Below are positions 18,501 through 27,352 of a stretch of DNA of 64,000 bases, piece after piece; the stretch's first letter is position 1; each line of letters begins with the position of its first letter. Under the pieces are notes generated by a model. It was not told the DNA's origin, made no database searches, and worked only from the letters and a program-made list of their open reading frames with translations. A program made the translations under genes and the position numbers. Origin of the DNA: Paraburkholderia rhizosphaerae (GTDB lineage Bacteria > Pseudomonadota > Gammaproteobacteria > Burkholderiales > Burkholderiaceae); contig NZ_SORE01000019.1 in assembly GCF_004366595.1 (NCBI RefSeq), forward strand, positions 62,001 to 126,000. Direction: 5' to 3'.

Positions 18501-19976
18501 TCACTGAAACCAGTGTTCACGGGCCTTCATGATCAACGCCTTCGCGGCGTCCTCTTCCATGCCGGTCATTTCAACCAGCTCGTCTACTGCCAGTTCCGCC
18601 AGATCGTCGCGCGTTTGCACCTGATGTTCGGCAAGCTTCGCAAGCAGATCCGCATCCATACCGTCGAGGCTCTTCAGATCGAGCGCCACGCCCTCGACCT
18701 TCTCCTCGTTCGCGATCGCCATCGTCAGCAACGCATCGCGCGCGCGATTACGCAATTCGTGAACCGTGTCTTCGTCGAATGCCTCGATCTCGAGCATCTC
18801 GTTGAGCGGCACATAAGCGATCTCTTCGAGGCTCGTGAAGCCTTCGTCGATCAGGATGTCAGCGACTTCCTCGTCGACATCGAGACGCGCCATGAACAGG
18901 TCACGCAGGACGCTGCGTTCCTGATTCTGCTTTTGCGCAGACTCGTCCGGCGTCATGATATTGATCTGCCAGCCGGTCAGTTCGCTGGCAAGACGCACGT
19001 TCTGGCCGCTGCGGCCGATAGCGACCGCCAGTTCGTTTTCGTCGACGACGACGTCCATCGAATGCTTTTCTTCGTCGACGACGATCGACTGGACGGCTGC
19101 CGGCGCAAGGGCGCCGATCACAAACTGGGCGGGATCTTCCGACCATAGCACGATGTCGACGTTTTCGCCACCGAGCTCATTGCGCACGGCCTGCACGCGC
19201 GAGCCGCGAATGCCGACACAGGTACCGATCGGATCGATGCGCTTGTCATACGCGACCACGCCGATCTTCGCGCGCACGCCGGGATCGCGCGCGGCCGCCT
19301 TGATCTCGAGCAGGCCCTGTTCGATTTCCGGCACTTCCATTTCGAACAGCTTCATCAGGAACTCGGGCGCGGTGCGCGACAGTTCGATCTGCGGACCGCG
19401 AGCGGTGCGATCGACCTTGCCGATATACGCGCGTACGCGGTCGCCGACACGCAGGTTTTCTTTCGGAATTAACTGGTCGCGACGCAACAGCGCTTCGACA
19501 CGGCCCGATTCGACGATGAAGTTACCCTTGTCGAGACGCTTGACCGTACCGGTCATGATGCTTTCGCCACGCTCGAGGAAGTCGTTCAGAATCTGCTCGC
19601 GCTCCGCGTCGCGAACCTTCTGCAGAATCACCTGTTTCGCAGCCTGTGCCCCGATACGGCCGAATTCGATCGACGGCACCGGTTCTTCGAGGAAATCGTC
19701 GATTTGCGCGTCGGGTTTCTGCTCGCGCGCTTCGAACAGCAGGATTTCCTGGTCCGGCTCCTGCAGACCGGCTTCGTCGGGCACCACGCGCCAACGGCGG
19801 AACGTTTCATGCTCGCCGCTCTCACGGTCGATATGAACGCGAATGTCCGCGTCCTCGTCGAAGAGTTTCTTGGATGCCGAGGCGAGCGCCGCTTCAAGCG
19901 CAGCAAATACGACGTCCTTGTCGACGTTCTTCTCGCGTGCCAGCGCATCCACCAGCATCAACACTTCGCGACTCAT
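18501..19976 (-). CDS. nusA: Transcription termination/antitermination factor NusA
   Basis: RNA polymerase-binding factor for pausing, termination and antitermination. The 491-residue protein has the N-terminal RNAP-binding domain (SREVLMLVDALAREKNV), an S1 domain (VKRLDKGNFIVESG), two KH domains (GVRGSRVQAVRNELGGE-type segment and IGRSGQNVRLASELTGW), and two C-terminal acidic repeats as in E. coli. Its start codon overlaps the rimP stop by 4 bases (ATGA), so translation of the two is probably coupled. Confidence 0.98.
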   Translation of the reverse strand: MSREVLMLVDALAREKNVDKDVVFAALEAALASASKKLFDEDADIRVHIDRESGEHETFRRWRVVPDEAGLQEPDQEILLFEAREQKPDAQIDDFLEEPVPSIEFGRIGAQAAKQVILQKVRDAEREQILNDFLERGESIMTGTVKRLDKGNFIVESGRVEALLRRDQLIPKENLRVGDRVRAYIGKVDRTARGPQIELSRTAPEFLMKLFEMEVPEIEQGLLEIKAAARDPGVRAKIGVVAYDKRIDPIGTCVGIRGSRVQAVRNELGGENVDIVLWSEDPAQFVIGALAPAAVQSIVVDEEKHSMDVVVDENELAVAIGRSGQNVRLASELTGWQINIMTPDESAQKQNQERSVLRDLFMARLDVDEEVADILIDEGFTSLEEIAYVPLNEMLEIEAFDEDTVHELRNRARDALLTMAIANEEKVEGVALDLKSLDGMDADLLAKLAEHQVQTRDDLAELAVDELVEMTGMEEDAAKALIMKAREHWFQ

Positions 19977-20431
19977 TGTTTGCGGCTCCTAAAGTCAACT
20001 TTCGGAACGAGGCGTGCTTTATCGATATCCGCAAGCGTGAAATCCAGCATCGCGGCGCCTTCCTTCCCTTCAAATTCAAGACCAATCGTCTCGCCTTGCG
20101 GAGCATGCAAAATACCCCGGTACGATTTACGTCCGTCCAATGGCTTTTTCAACGTGATCACTGCTTCGCTACCCGCGAAGCGTTCGAAATCCATCAGTTT
20201 CTTGAGCGGCCGGTCGAGCCCCGGCGACGATACTTCGAGCCGCTCATAGTCGATATTCTCGACCGTCAGGACGTGCTGGAGCTGACGCGTGACCTTTTCG
20301 CAGTCTTCGATCGCGATGCCGGCAGGCTGGTCGATGAACACGGTCAGCATGCCGCGCCCGGTGCGCTCGAGATCGACCAGTTCGTAGCCAAGGCCCACGA
20401 CCGTCGTTTCAATCAGTTCCGTCAGTTGCAC
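19973..20431 (-). CDS. rimP: Ribosome maturation factor RimP
   Basis: Binds the 30S subunit and promotes its late assembly. With a GTG start at 20431 the protein is 152 residues, the usual length, and begins with the family N-terminus (QLTELIETTVVGLGYELVDLE). The ribosome site GAGGGC sits a few bases upstream. A longer in-frame reading to 20611 adds a Pro/Arg-rich segment without family similarity and is rejected. Conserved GRGMLTVFIDQPAGI and SSPGLDRPLK are seen. The stop overlaps the nusA start by 4 bases. It is the first gene of the cluster after a terminator. Confidence 0.95.
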   Translation of the reverse strand: MQLTELIETTVVGLGYELVDLERTGRGMLTVFIDQPAGIAIEDCEKVTRQLQHVLTVENIDYERLEVSSPGLDRPLKKLMDFERFAGSEAVITLKKPLDGRKSYRGILHAPQGETIGLEFEGKEGAAMLDFTLADIDKARLVPKVDFRSRKQ

Positions 20432-20632
20432 AATGCCCTCTAGATGTTCGCGCGGCGCGCCTGCCGGTTGCCACGGCGGAGTTGCCGCAGTGGGGTTGCC
20501 AGGCGAGGTTGCAGAACCTGCCACGAATGACCATCGAACACCACCACAGCGGGCCGCGCCAGGCCGACGTGCGTGTGCTTGCCGAGATGCTGAACCACAT
20601 GTCGAACGCATCGAATTGCGAACTTGCGCGGC
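20432..20632 (-). promoter_or_regulatory. Upstream region of the rimP-nusA-infB operon
   Basis: About 200 bases between the terminator at 20633 and rimP. Because a strong terminator isolates it from rluB, it should contain the operon promoter. No consensus -35/-10 pair was identified with confidence, and no tRNA gene precedes rimP here, unlike E. coli, where metY does. Confidence 0.45.
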
Positions 20633-20657
20633 AAAAAAAAATGGGCGAAACGCCCAT
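20633..20657 (-). terminator. Rho-independent terminator upstream of rimP
   Basis: On the minus strand a 7-bp stem ATGGGCG/CGCCCAT (20641-20647 with 20651-20657) with a 3-base loop is followed by an uninterrupted T-run (20633-20641). It lies about 320 bases beyond the rluB stop, so the rluB message has a long 3' UTR or an unseen small transcript ends here. Confidence 0.88.
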
Positions 20658-20974
20658 CATCTTATTGCCGGTGGTCGCACCTGAGCCGCACGCAAAAACC
20701 AGACTCTTAACCGCACGCCCAGCGACTTCGTGATTGTAGCCATTTTTCAGGACAAACGCAAACCGCGAGGCCGCCGAGGAGGCGCATTCGCGCTTGCTTT
20801 GGCGTCAATCGAGCGGAAAAAACCAGGCGAAAGACGACTCCGCGACGTGGCGGCGCAGAGTCGGCCGGCCGTCTCCGCGGGTCTGACGTTCAGCATCGCA
20901 CGCGAGATCCGTTGAGCCTGTTAATCCGGCTGCGGACCCACCGTCAGGCGGTTTGCGCCTCAGGAAAATTGGGT
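20658..20974. other. Long 3' region of rluB
   Basis: 317 bases between the rluB stop and its terminator. No coding sequence with normal start and composition, tRNA or repeat was recognised. The distance is unusually long for a terminator, so a 3'-UTR-derived small RNA is possible but unsupported beyond that. Confidence 0.4.
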
Positions 20975-22816
20975 CTACCGGCCGCGTGTACGGCCGCGTG
21001 GCGCGCGGTTTCCGTTTGCGTTCGGATTGTTGCCGCGATTCGCGTTGCCGCCGCGGTTCGCGTTGCCGCCGCCGGCAGCGCGGTTGCCAGCACGATTGCC
21101 GCCATTGCCCGCGCCTGCCGCGCCCGCCGCGCGATTGCCACCGCCCGACGGCGCACGGTTGCCGTCGATGTCGCGTCCGCCACGGCCACCCTTGTTCGGC
21201 GTGCGTGCGTCGCCACGATTACCGTTGCGGTTGCCAAAACCGCCGCCGGGACCACTGTTCAGCGCTCCGAACCCGCCGCCGGACTGGCCGCGGCGCCCGC
21301 CGCTACCGCCACCGCCTCGCTGCTGCTGATCGAAACGGCCATGCGACATCAGCACAGGCTCGCGATGTATGAAGCCCATCGATGTCTGCATCGGATCGGG
21401 CTGGCGGCGCTCCTGCGACGCGTTACGCCCGCCGCCCTTCTCTTCGCTTGGCGCCTTCAGTCCGACCGACGCCATCAGGCTGCGCACCTGGTTGTCTTCG
21501 AGTTCTTCCCAACGACCACGCTTCAGACCGCGCGGCAGTGAAATCGGACCATGCCGCGTGCGAATCAGACGGCTCACCATCAGGCCGACTGCCTCGAACA
21601 TCCGGCGCACTTCGCGATTGCGCCCTTCCGCGAGCGCCACGTGATACCAGTGATTCGTGCCTTCGCCACCGCCGTCGCGGATACGCAGGAAGTTCGCCGG
21701 ACCGTCGTCGAGTTCGACGCCGCTCAACAACTTCTGCCGCATACCCTCGGCGAGTTCGCCGACCACGCGCACCGCGTACTCGCGCTCGACGCTATAGCGC
21801 GGATGCATGAAACGGTTCGCCAGATCGCCTGACGTCGTCAGCATCAGCAGACCTTCGGTATTGAAGTCGAGCCGGCCGACCGCGAGCCACTTCGCGGTCT
21901 TCATCGGCGGCAGCTTGTCGAATACCGACGGACGGCCTTCCGGGTCCGCGTGACTAACGATCTCGCCAGTCGGTTTGTGATACAGCAGCACGCGCGGCGG
22001 CTTGTTCTGCAACTTGCGCTTGACCGGCTTGCCGTTGATGCGAACGAGGTCGGTCGGCATGATGCGCTGGCCAATATGCGCCGGCTCGCCATTCACGGAC
22101 ACACGGCCCGCGACAATCAGCTCTTCCATCTCGCGGCGCGAACCCATACCGGCTTCCGCCAACACCTTGTGAAGTTTCGGCGCGTCGTCGTCCGGCGCGA
22201 GTACGCGCTTCGGTTGCGCCGGACGGCCCCGGCGCAGCATCGGCGCGCGCACACTGCCGCCTGGGCCGCCGTTCGACGAATTGTCCGCATCGAATGCAGG
22301 CGACGTGACATACGAAAAGAGATCGTCGTCCGTCGCCGCGTCCGGCGCGGCCTGCGGGCTGTTCTGGCCGGGGCCGCGCCGGTTCTGGCGTGCGCCTTCG
22401 CGCGGCGCGGCGCCGCGCGGCTGCTGCGCGTCGCGCTTGCCGCCCGTTCGACGACCGCCTTGACCTTTCGCGGCAGCGTCCTTACGCGGCATACGCACCT
22501 GAGCGACCACCTCGCCATCCGGCGGCGCTTCAGGCACAACCGGTGCCGGCTGCGCATTGGCGACCTCGGCGCCCGGCTTGCCTTTCGCGCCCGCTCGGCG
22601 ACGCGCGATCAGACTGCGCGGGCCGCGGCGCAAACCGCGTCGCGGACGCTCGCCGCCTTCTGTGTCGGACGCCTCGCCTGGGCCACCCGGGTCACCCGCA
22701 CGGCTGTTGCGTTCCGCAGCGCCGGCCGGCGCGGGCGCCGCGCGCGTGTCGTCAGACGGCGCAGGGCGGACCGCGCGCTCGGATTCGGGCGAATCGGTAT
22801 CGTGGATGTCTGTCAA
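20975..22816 (-). CDS. rluB: 23S rRNA pseudouridine synthase RluB with long disordered extensions
   Basis: Modifies a uridine of helix 80 in 23S rRNA. The 613-residue protein has an S4 RNA-binding domain (KLHKVLAEAGMGSRREMEELIVAGRVSVNG) near residue 210 and an RsuA-type catalytic domain with the active aspartate in VGRLDFNTEGLLML (about residue 315). E. coli RluB is under 300 residues. Here about 200 extra N-terminal residues are Arg/Gly/Pro/Ala-rich and basic, and about 140 C-terminal residues are Gly/Asn/Arg-rich. Such low-complexity RNA-binding-like tails are known in Burkholderia homologues. It lies 61 bases after scpB. Confidence 0.94.
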   Translation of the reverse strand: MTDIHDTDSPESERAVRPAPSDDTRAAPAPAGAAERNSRAGDPGGPGEASDTEGGERPRRGLRRGPRSLIARRRAGAKGKPGAEVANAQPAPVVPEAPPDGEVVAQVRMPRKDAAAKGQGGRRTGGKRDAQQPRGAAPREGARQNRRGPGQNSPQAAPDAATDDDLFSYVTSPAFDADNSSNGGPGGSVRAPMLRRGRPAQPKRVLAPDDDAPKLHKVLAEAGMGSRREMEELIVAGRVSVNGEPAHIGQRIMPTDLVRINGKPVKRKLQNKPPRVLLYHKPTGEIVSHADPEGRPSVFDKLPPMKTAKWLAVGRLDFNTEGLLMLTTSGDLANRFMHPRYSVEREYAVRVVGELAEGMRQKLLSGVELDDGPANFLRIRDGGGEGTNHWYHVALAEGRNREVRRMFEAVGLMVSRLIRTRHGPISLPRGLKRGRWEELEDNQVRSLMASVGLKAPSEEKGGGRNASQERRQPDPMQTSMGFIHREPVLMSHGRFDQQQRGGGGSGGRRGQSGGGFGALNSGPGGGFGNRNGNRGDARTPNKGGRGGRDIDGNRAPSGGGNRAAGAAGAGNGGNRAGNRAAGGGNANRGGNANRGNNPNANGNRAPRGRTRGR

Positions 22817-22877
22817 AACAACCTCAAAATGTCAGATCTCGCGCCCGTTGCGGGCGCGGCAAATAGGTTCGGTTACG

Positions 22878-24116
22878 TCAGGCGCTGCGTGACTCGGGCT
22901 CGTCGTCCGTCACCACGCCCGCGTCTTGTGCGGTGTCCCGGCGGTCTTGCGGACCACCCTGCGCCGCATGAGTCGAATGCGGCCCGATTGCGGGCTCCGC
23001 TTCACTGCGAAGTTCGCCACGATGTTCGCGGTCCGGTTCGCCGTGATACTCGTTGCGTTCCTGCACGGCCGCGGTAGAGGCCGATTCGTCGTTGTTTGCG
23101 TTGTCAGCGGTGGCTGCCGCGTTGCCGTGCGGCGCTTCATCCAGCTGATCCGCCTGATCTGCCTGATCCGCAGCATCATGCGCATGTGTATTCGCGGAGC
23201 CCGCTTCGCGCGCTACGGCGCGTTCGGTGTCGCCACTGACTGCGCCGCTTGCGAGGCCAGTCCGTGCACTCGGATTGCCATCGTCCGAATCGCCGGCCGC
23301 CGGGAGATTTCCTTCAGGCTGTCCGACGTGCTCGCTATCCGGCTGCGCAAATCCCGCGCCCGGTGCGCCCGCTTCAGCCGCGTCGCTCGATGAATGAGGT
23401 CCGATTGCACCGGGCGCCATCGCATCATCGGCGGCCAAGCCGTGCTGCATTGCTTCAGACACGCCACCTTCGCCGGTCGTCGTAGCGTGTTCGTCGGTGC
23501 CGCCGCTCGCGCTCGCCTCATCGCTCGATGCCTGTGCGTCCAGCGTGTCGCCATCGGTGAATTCGATCGAATGCTGCGCGAGCAGATCGACATTCGCCTG
23601 GGCCGACGGATCGTCAAGCGGCGGCAGTTCGTCGAGTGCCTTCAGGCCGAGGTCGTCGAGAAACTGGCGGGTCGTCGCGTACAAAGCCGGACGGCCCGGC
23701 ACGTCGCGATGACCGATCACCTCGATCCAGCCACGGTCTTCGAGCTGTTTGACGACCTGCGTATTCACCGTCACGCCGCGAATTTCTTCGATATCGCCGC
23801 GTGTAACGGGTTGCCGATAAGCGATGATCGCCAATGTTTCCAGTACCGCACGCGAATACCTGGGCGGTTTTTCCGGATGCAGCCGATCGAGATACGTGCG
23901 CATCGCCGGCTTGCTCTGGAAGCGCCAGCCCGACGCCAGCGACACCAGCTCGACGCCGCGCCCAGACCACTCGTGCCTCAGGTCTTCAAGCAACGTGCGA
24001 ACCGTATCTGCCGACACGTTATCGGCAAAGAGCTTACGCAACTCACCGAGCTTTAATGGCTCCTGCGCGCAGATCAATGCAGTCTCGAGGACGATCTTCG
24101 CCTCTTGGGTATTCAT
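22878..24116 (-). CDS. scpB: Segregation and condensation protein B with acidic C-terminal tail
   Basis: Kleisin-associated subunit of the SMC-ScpAB condensin-like complex for chromosome segregation. The first ~170 residues are two winged-helix domains with family motifs (EALLETALICAQEPL-like start, RYSRAVLETLAIIAYRQPVTRGDIEEIRGV, GRPALYATTRQFLDDLGL). Standard ScpB ends there at about 180-200 residues. Here about 215 more residues follow, rich in Ala, Asp, Glu, Gly and Ser with little hydrophobic content, probably disordered. It precedes rluB, the usual beta-proteobacterial order; scpA is not in the window. Confidence 0.94.
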   Translation of the reverse strand: MNTQEAKIVLETALICAQEPLKLGELRKLFADNVSADTVRTLLEDLRHEWSGRGVELVSLASGWRFQSKPAMRTYLDRLHPEKPPRYSRAVLETLAIIAYRQPVTRGDIEEIRGVTVNTQVVKQLEDRGWIEVIGHRDVPGRPALYATTRQFLDDLGLKALDELPPLDDPSAQANVDLLAQHSIEFTDGDTLDAQASSDEASASGGTDEHATTTGEGGVSEAMQHGLAADDAMAPGAIGPHSSSDAAEAGAPGAGFAQPDSEHVGQPEGNLPAAGDSDDGNPSARTGLASGAVSGDTERAVAREAGSANTHAHDAADQADQADQLDEAPHGNAAATADNANNDESASTAAVQERNEYHGEPDREHRGELRSEAEPAIGPHSTHAAQGGPQDRRDTAQDAGVVTDDEPESRSA

Positions 24117-24580
24117 GCAGCTAGGTCAGACCCTGTGGTCAAAAGAACCGGATCAAACAGACGACAAGCAGTAGTGGAACTGAAGACGCGCTCGCCCGAT
24201 TTTGATCGGTCATATTGATGGGAGCACGCACCGGGGGGAGGCAAAACTGGCATTCAGGCCAAACCCAGCCGGACGACGGAGCAGCGAAATTCCGGAAAGG
24301 AACCGCGTGACTGGGTGCCATATTACGCAAAAAGATTCGGTGCGTAAAGCGAGTGGGGGTCACCAGGGCCCGAAGCCCGTTCAGTGCGAGGGGCCAACTT
24401 CGGCCAACAGCGTGATGCCGGTGGCCTGGGCCACTCGATAAAGCGCGACAAAGCCGGAGGAGCCGGCTAGTGAACGCCGGCAACGCACGAGCGACGGGAG
24501 TGGTCCGGCATGTCGCGGCATCGCCCGACGCGCGCGCTCACAAGCCGCTCTGCCAGGCACACTGAGCCAAGCCCACCCCG
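24117..24580. other. 464-base gap upstream of scpB with serial hairpins
   Basis: No gene is recognised here. At least five short inverted repeats follow each other between 24263 and 24468: ACCCAG/CTGGGT, TTACGCA/TGCGTAA, GGGC/GCCC, GTGGCC/GGCCAC and AGCCGG/CCGGCT, plus a GGCC/GGCC pair. On the minus strand, around 24390-24460, a short open stretch reads FVALYRVAQATGITLLAEVGP before a stop; it may be a gene remnant or chance. The scpB promoter should also lie here. Confidence 0.5.
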
Positions 24581-25795
24581 CTAAGCCCGCTCAGCCGCCC
24601 ACCGTCCTTCGAGAAACCTTCGTAGCCGCGCAACCCCTTCGTCGAGTCGCGCCGTGTCGCACGCATAGCACCAGCGCACGAAGCCTTCCCCCTCGGGCCC
24701 AAACGCACTGCCCGGCGCAAGACCAATGCGCGCATCGCGCACCAGCGCCTTGCACAGGTCAAGGCTGCCCGCGGCGGCGCCCGGCAGCGAGAAAAACAGG
24801 TACATCGCACCCGCCGGCGCCTTCACGTCGACCTCGGGCAACGCCGATAGCGCCCGCACCAGGTGGTCGCGCGACGCCTTCAGTTCGCCGACCAGCTGCT
24901 GCGTAAAAGCCTCGCCTTGCTGAAGCGCGGCGAGTCCGGCCTGCTGAACGAAGGCCGGCGCGCAGGACGTGTTGTATTCGATCAGCTTGCCGAGATCGTC
25001 CATCAACTGCGCGGGCGCAACGATCCAGCCGAGCCGCCAGCCGGTCATCAGCCACGCCTTCGAGAACGAATTCACACAGATGACCCGTTCGTCGCGCGAA
25101 GCCAGATCGAGGAAAGACGGCGCTACGCCATGCTCGTGACCGGCGTAGTAGAGCCGCTCGTAGACCTCATCGGCGATGACCCAGATACCGTTGCGCCGGC
25201 AATGGTCGAGCACCGTGCGCTGTTCATCGCGAGTCATCACCCAGCCGGTCGGGTTGTTCGGCGAGTTCAGCATCAGCAGCTTCGTCGCCGGGGTCAGGGC
25301 GGTGAGCAGCCGTTCGAGATCGAGCGTCCAGCCGCGCGGACCATAATCGAGCGCCACCGTTTCCACGTGTGCGCCGAGAATTTTCGGAATCTCGACGAGA
25401 TTCGGCCACAGCGGCGTGACCTCGACCACGCGATCGCCCGCCCCTACCACCAGTTGCGCGGCGAGCATCAGCGCGTTCACTCCGGCGCTCGTGACCGCGA
25501 CGTGATCGACTGCGGTTGCGCCGTGCAGTGTGCTCACGTAACCGGCCAGCGCCGCGCGCAACGGCGCAATGCCGAGGTTATGCGTGTAGAACGTCGCGCC
25601 GGCGGCGAGCGCTTCGCTTGCCGCGTTGCGGATAAAAGGCGGCGTCACGCGGTCGGACTCGCCGAACCAGAATGGCAGCACATCGTCTAGCCCGAAGCCG
25701 GCGTTGGCCACTTCACGAATCTGTGACGGCCGCAGCGCGCGCACCGCGTCGCGCGCATGGGGAAAGAGGGCTTGGGACAGGTCCGTTTCGCTCAT
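24581..25795 (-). CDS. Pyridoxal-phosphate-dependent aminotransferase, class I/II
   Basis: Fold-type I aminotransferase, 404 residues from the ATG at 25795 (an ATG seven codons earlier is possible). Visible family features: the YTHNLGIAPLRAALA substrate-arm region, NSPNNPTGWV with the conserved Asn, ADEVYERLYY with the PLP-binding Asp and Tyr, and NSFSKAWLMTGWRLGW with the Schiff-base lysine near residue 246. The substrate cannot be fixed from sequence; relatives are annotated as aspartate or broad-specificity aminotransferases. A LysR regulator lies 193 bases upstream on the same strand. Confidence 0.92.
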   Translation of the reverse strand: MSETDLSQALFPHARDAVRALRPSQIREVANAGFGLDDVLPFWFGESDRVTPPFIRNAASEALAAGATFYTHNLGIAPLRAALAGYVSTLHGATAVDHVAVTSAGVNALMLAAQLVVGAGDRVVEVTPLWPNLVEIPKILGAHVETVALDYGPRGWTLDLERLLTALTPATKLLMLNSPNNPTGWVMTRDEQRTVLDHCRRNGIWVIADEVYERLYYAGHEHGVAPSFLDLASRDERVICVNSFSKAWLMTGWRLGWIVAPAQLMDDLGKLIEYNTSCAPAFVQQAGLAALQQGEAFTQQLVGELKASRDHLVRALSALPEVDVKAPAGAMYLFFSLPGAAAGSLDLCKALVRDARIGLAPGSAFGPEGEGFVRWCYACDTARLDEGVARLRRFLEGRWAAERA

Positions 25796-25988
25796 CGCGG
25801 CATCCAGGCAGGTCATCGGAAAGGCGATAGTTTACATCGCGAACGCTGCCTGTCCGGTTCGGCCGACGATGCGATGCGATGCGCACATTCGGAGGATGCG
25901 CGCTACGCTCGCATCGATTGAATAGCGCAACGCCTCGGTTCGCGTAAGCATGCCTGCACGCGCGGATGCAGGCGCCCTTGCGCTCAAC

Positions 25989-26891
25989 TCAATGGAGATC
26001 TTCAGTGCGCGCCGGCACTTGCGTGATCAAACCCCACACCGCTTCAGCGGCCGGCGATAACGACCGGTCACGCCGCCGCACCAGTTCAACCGTACGCTGC
26101 GCGCGCGGCAATAGCGGCCGGGCGACCAGCGTTGCGTCGGCCGGCAGCGGCAGCGCGAGCCACGGCAACACGCTGACACCAATACCCGCCTCGACGAGGC
26201 CATACACCGTCGCCGGATGGCCGAGCTCCTGAACCACCGTCGCATGCACGCCGTGCTCGGCCATCGCCGCATCGATAATCGGCCGGCTTCCGGATGCGTA
26301 GTCGAGCATCACGAGCCGCTGTCCGTCGAGTGCTTTCCATTCGACCTGCCGACGCTTTGCCAGCGGATGATCGGCACGCGATACGAAACAGAACGAATCG
26401 GTCATTAGCGGCTCGGTCAGCAGGTCTTCGGCCGCGTTCGGCCCGACGACCACGCCGAAGTCGACCTCCCCGGATTTCACCCGGCGCACGACATCGCTTT
26501 GCACATCGTCGCGCAAGCCCAGTGCGATATACGGAAACTGCCGGCCGCATGCGGCAATCACCTGCGGCATCAGGCGGCATGCGATCGTCGGGCTCGCCGC
26601 CACGACGACGCGCCCGCGCCGCTGCTCGCCGATCTCGCGAATTTCGCGCAGCGCGTCGTCGAGGTCGCTCAGCAGGCGCGATACGCTCGCGACGAGATTG
26701 CCGCCCGCATCGGTCAACCGCACCTCGCGCGTCGTGCGATCGATCAGCTTCAGGCCAAGCTCCGCCTCGAGTTCGCGCACGCATCGGCTCACCGCGGACT
26801 GCGTCAGGCCGATCTCATCGCCGGCCCGACTGAAGCTCTGCAGCCGCGCGACTTCGATAAACACGCGCAATTGGCGAAGCGTCACATTCAT
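25989..26891 (-). CDS. LysR-family transcriptional regulator
   Basis: A 300-residue regulator with the LysR N-terminal helix-turn-helix (LRQLRVFIEVARLQSFSRAGDEIGLTQSAVSRCVRELEAELG, residues 5-46) and a periplasmic-binding-protein-like effector domain (about 90-295; EAGIGVSVLPWLALP is typical). It is in the same orientation as the aminotransferase rather than divergent from a target, so its regulon is not evident. Confidence 0.94.
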   Translation of the reverse strand: MNVTLRQLRVFIEVARLQSFSRAGDEIGLTQSAVSRCVRELEAELGLKLIDRTTREVRLTDAGGNLVASVSRLLSDLDDALREIREIGEQRRGRVVVAASPTIACRLMPQVIAACGRQFPYIALGLRDDVQSDVVRRVKSGEVDFGVVVGPNAAEDLLTEPLMTDSFCFVSRADHPLAKRRQVEWKALDGQRLVMLDYASGSRPIIDAAMAEHGVHATVVQELGHPATVYGLVEAGIGVSVLPWLALPLPADATLVARPLLPRAQRTVELVRRRDRSLSPAAEAVWGLITQVPARTEDLH

Positions 26892-27352
26892 TTGGGCCCC
26901 TCATCAATCTCGTCGTTTAATGCGAATTGTATGCGCGAATCATCGAGGGTCGCGCGCGACCGCATTGTTGCCACCCCATTTCGCTGCAGCGCAGCAATAT
27001 AGCGCGAACGCACGGACGGCGGGCCTCGTTGCACAAGATTGGTGATTGTCCTGATTTGCGTGTCAGGTTTTTTGGATTCTCATACGGGCCTGGCAAGCAC
27101 CCGTCCCGGCTTGATTTAACGGGACTTTGAGGCGGTCGACGACCGATTGGCACACTTCATGCGTTTAGGTTCGCACAAGGTCGGCGCCGAATGCGGTTTA
27201 TGCAATACCCGCCGCGGCAAGCCCGACCCCGCCTGGCATCCGGCTCGACGCGCGATCTGTGCAGCATTGAACGGCTTCACGCGCAAAACCGGATGCATCC
27301 AGAGTGCGCGGCGCGGGGCAGCGCACCGGAGTTAGCTTCGCTGAGGTGAAAC
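26892..27352. other. 461-base gap between lysR and the transposase-like gene
   Basis: Contains the divergent control regions. A short 5-bp hairpin (CCTGA/TCAGG, 27050-27067) followed by T6 could be a weak plus-strand terminator, but no gene ends upstream on that strand. No gene is supported; the short open frames here have no family features. Confidence 0.4.

Noticed and set aside
24380..24460. Minus-strand stretch FVALYRVAQATGITLLAEVGP as the end of a transposase gene
   Set aside because: Too short, no upstream coding continuity and no inverted repeats; kept only as an alternative explanation of the gap.
27050..27073. Short hairpin plus T6 on the plus strand
   Set aside because: The stem is only 5 bp and no plus-strand gene ends nearby, so it is not called as a terminator.
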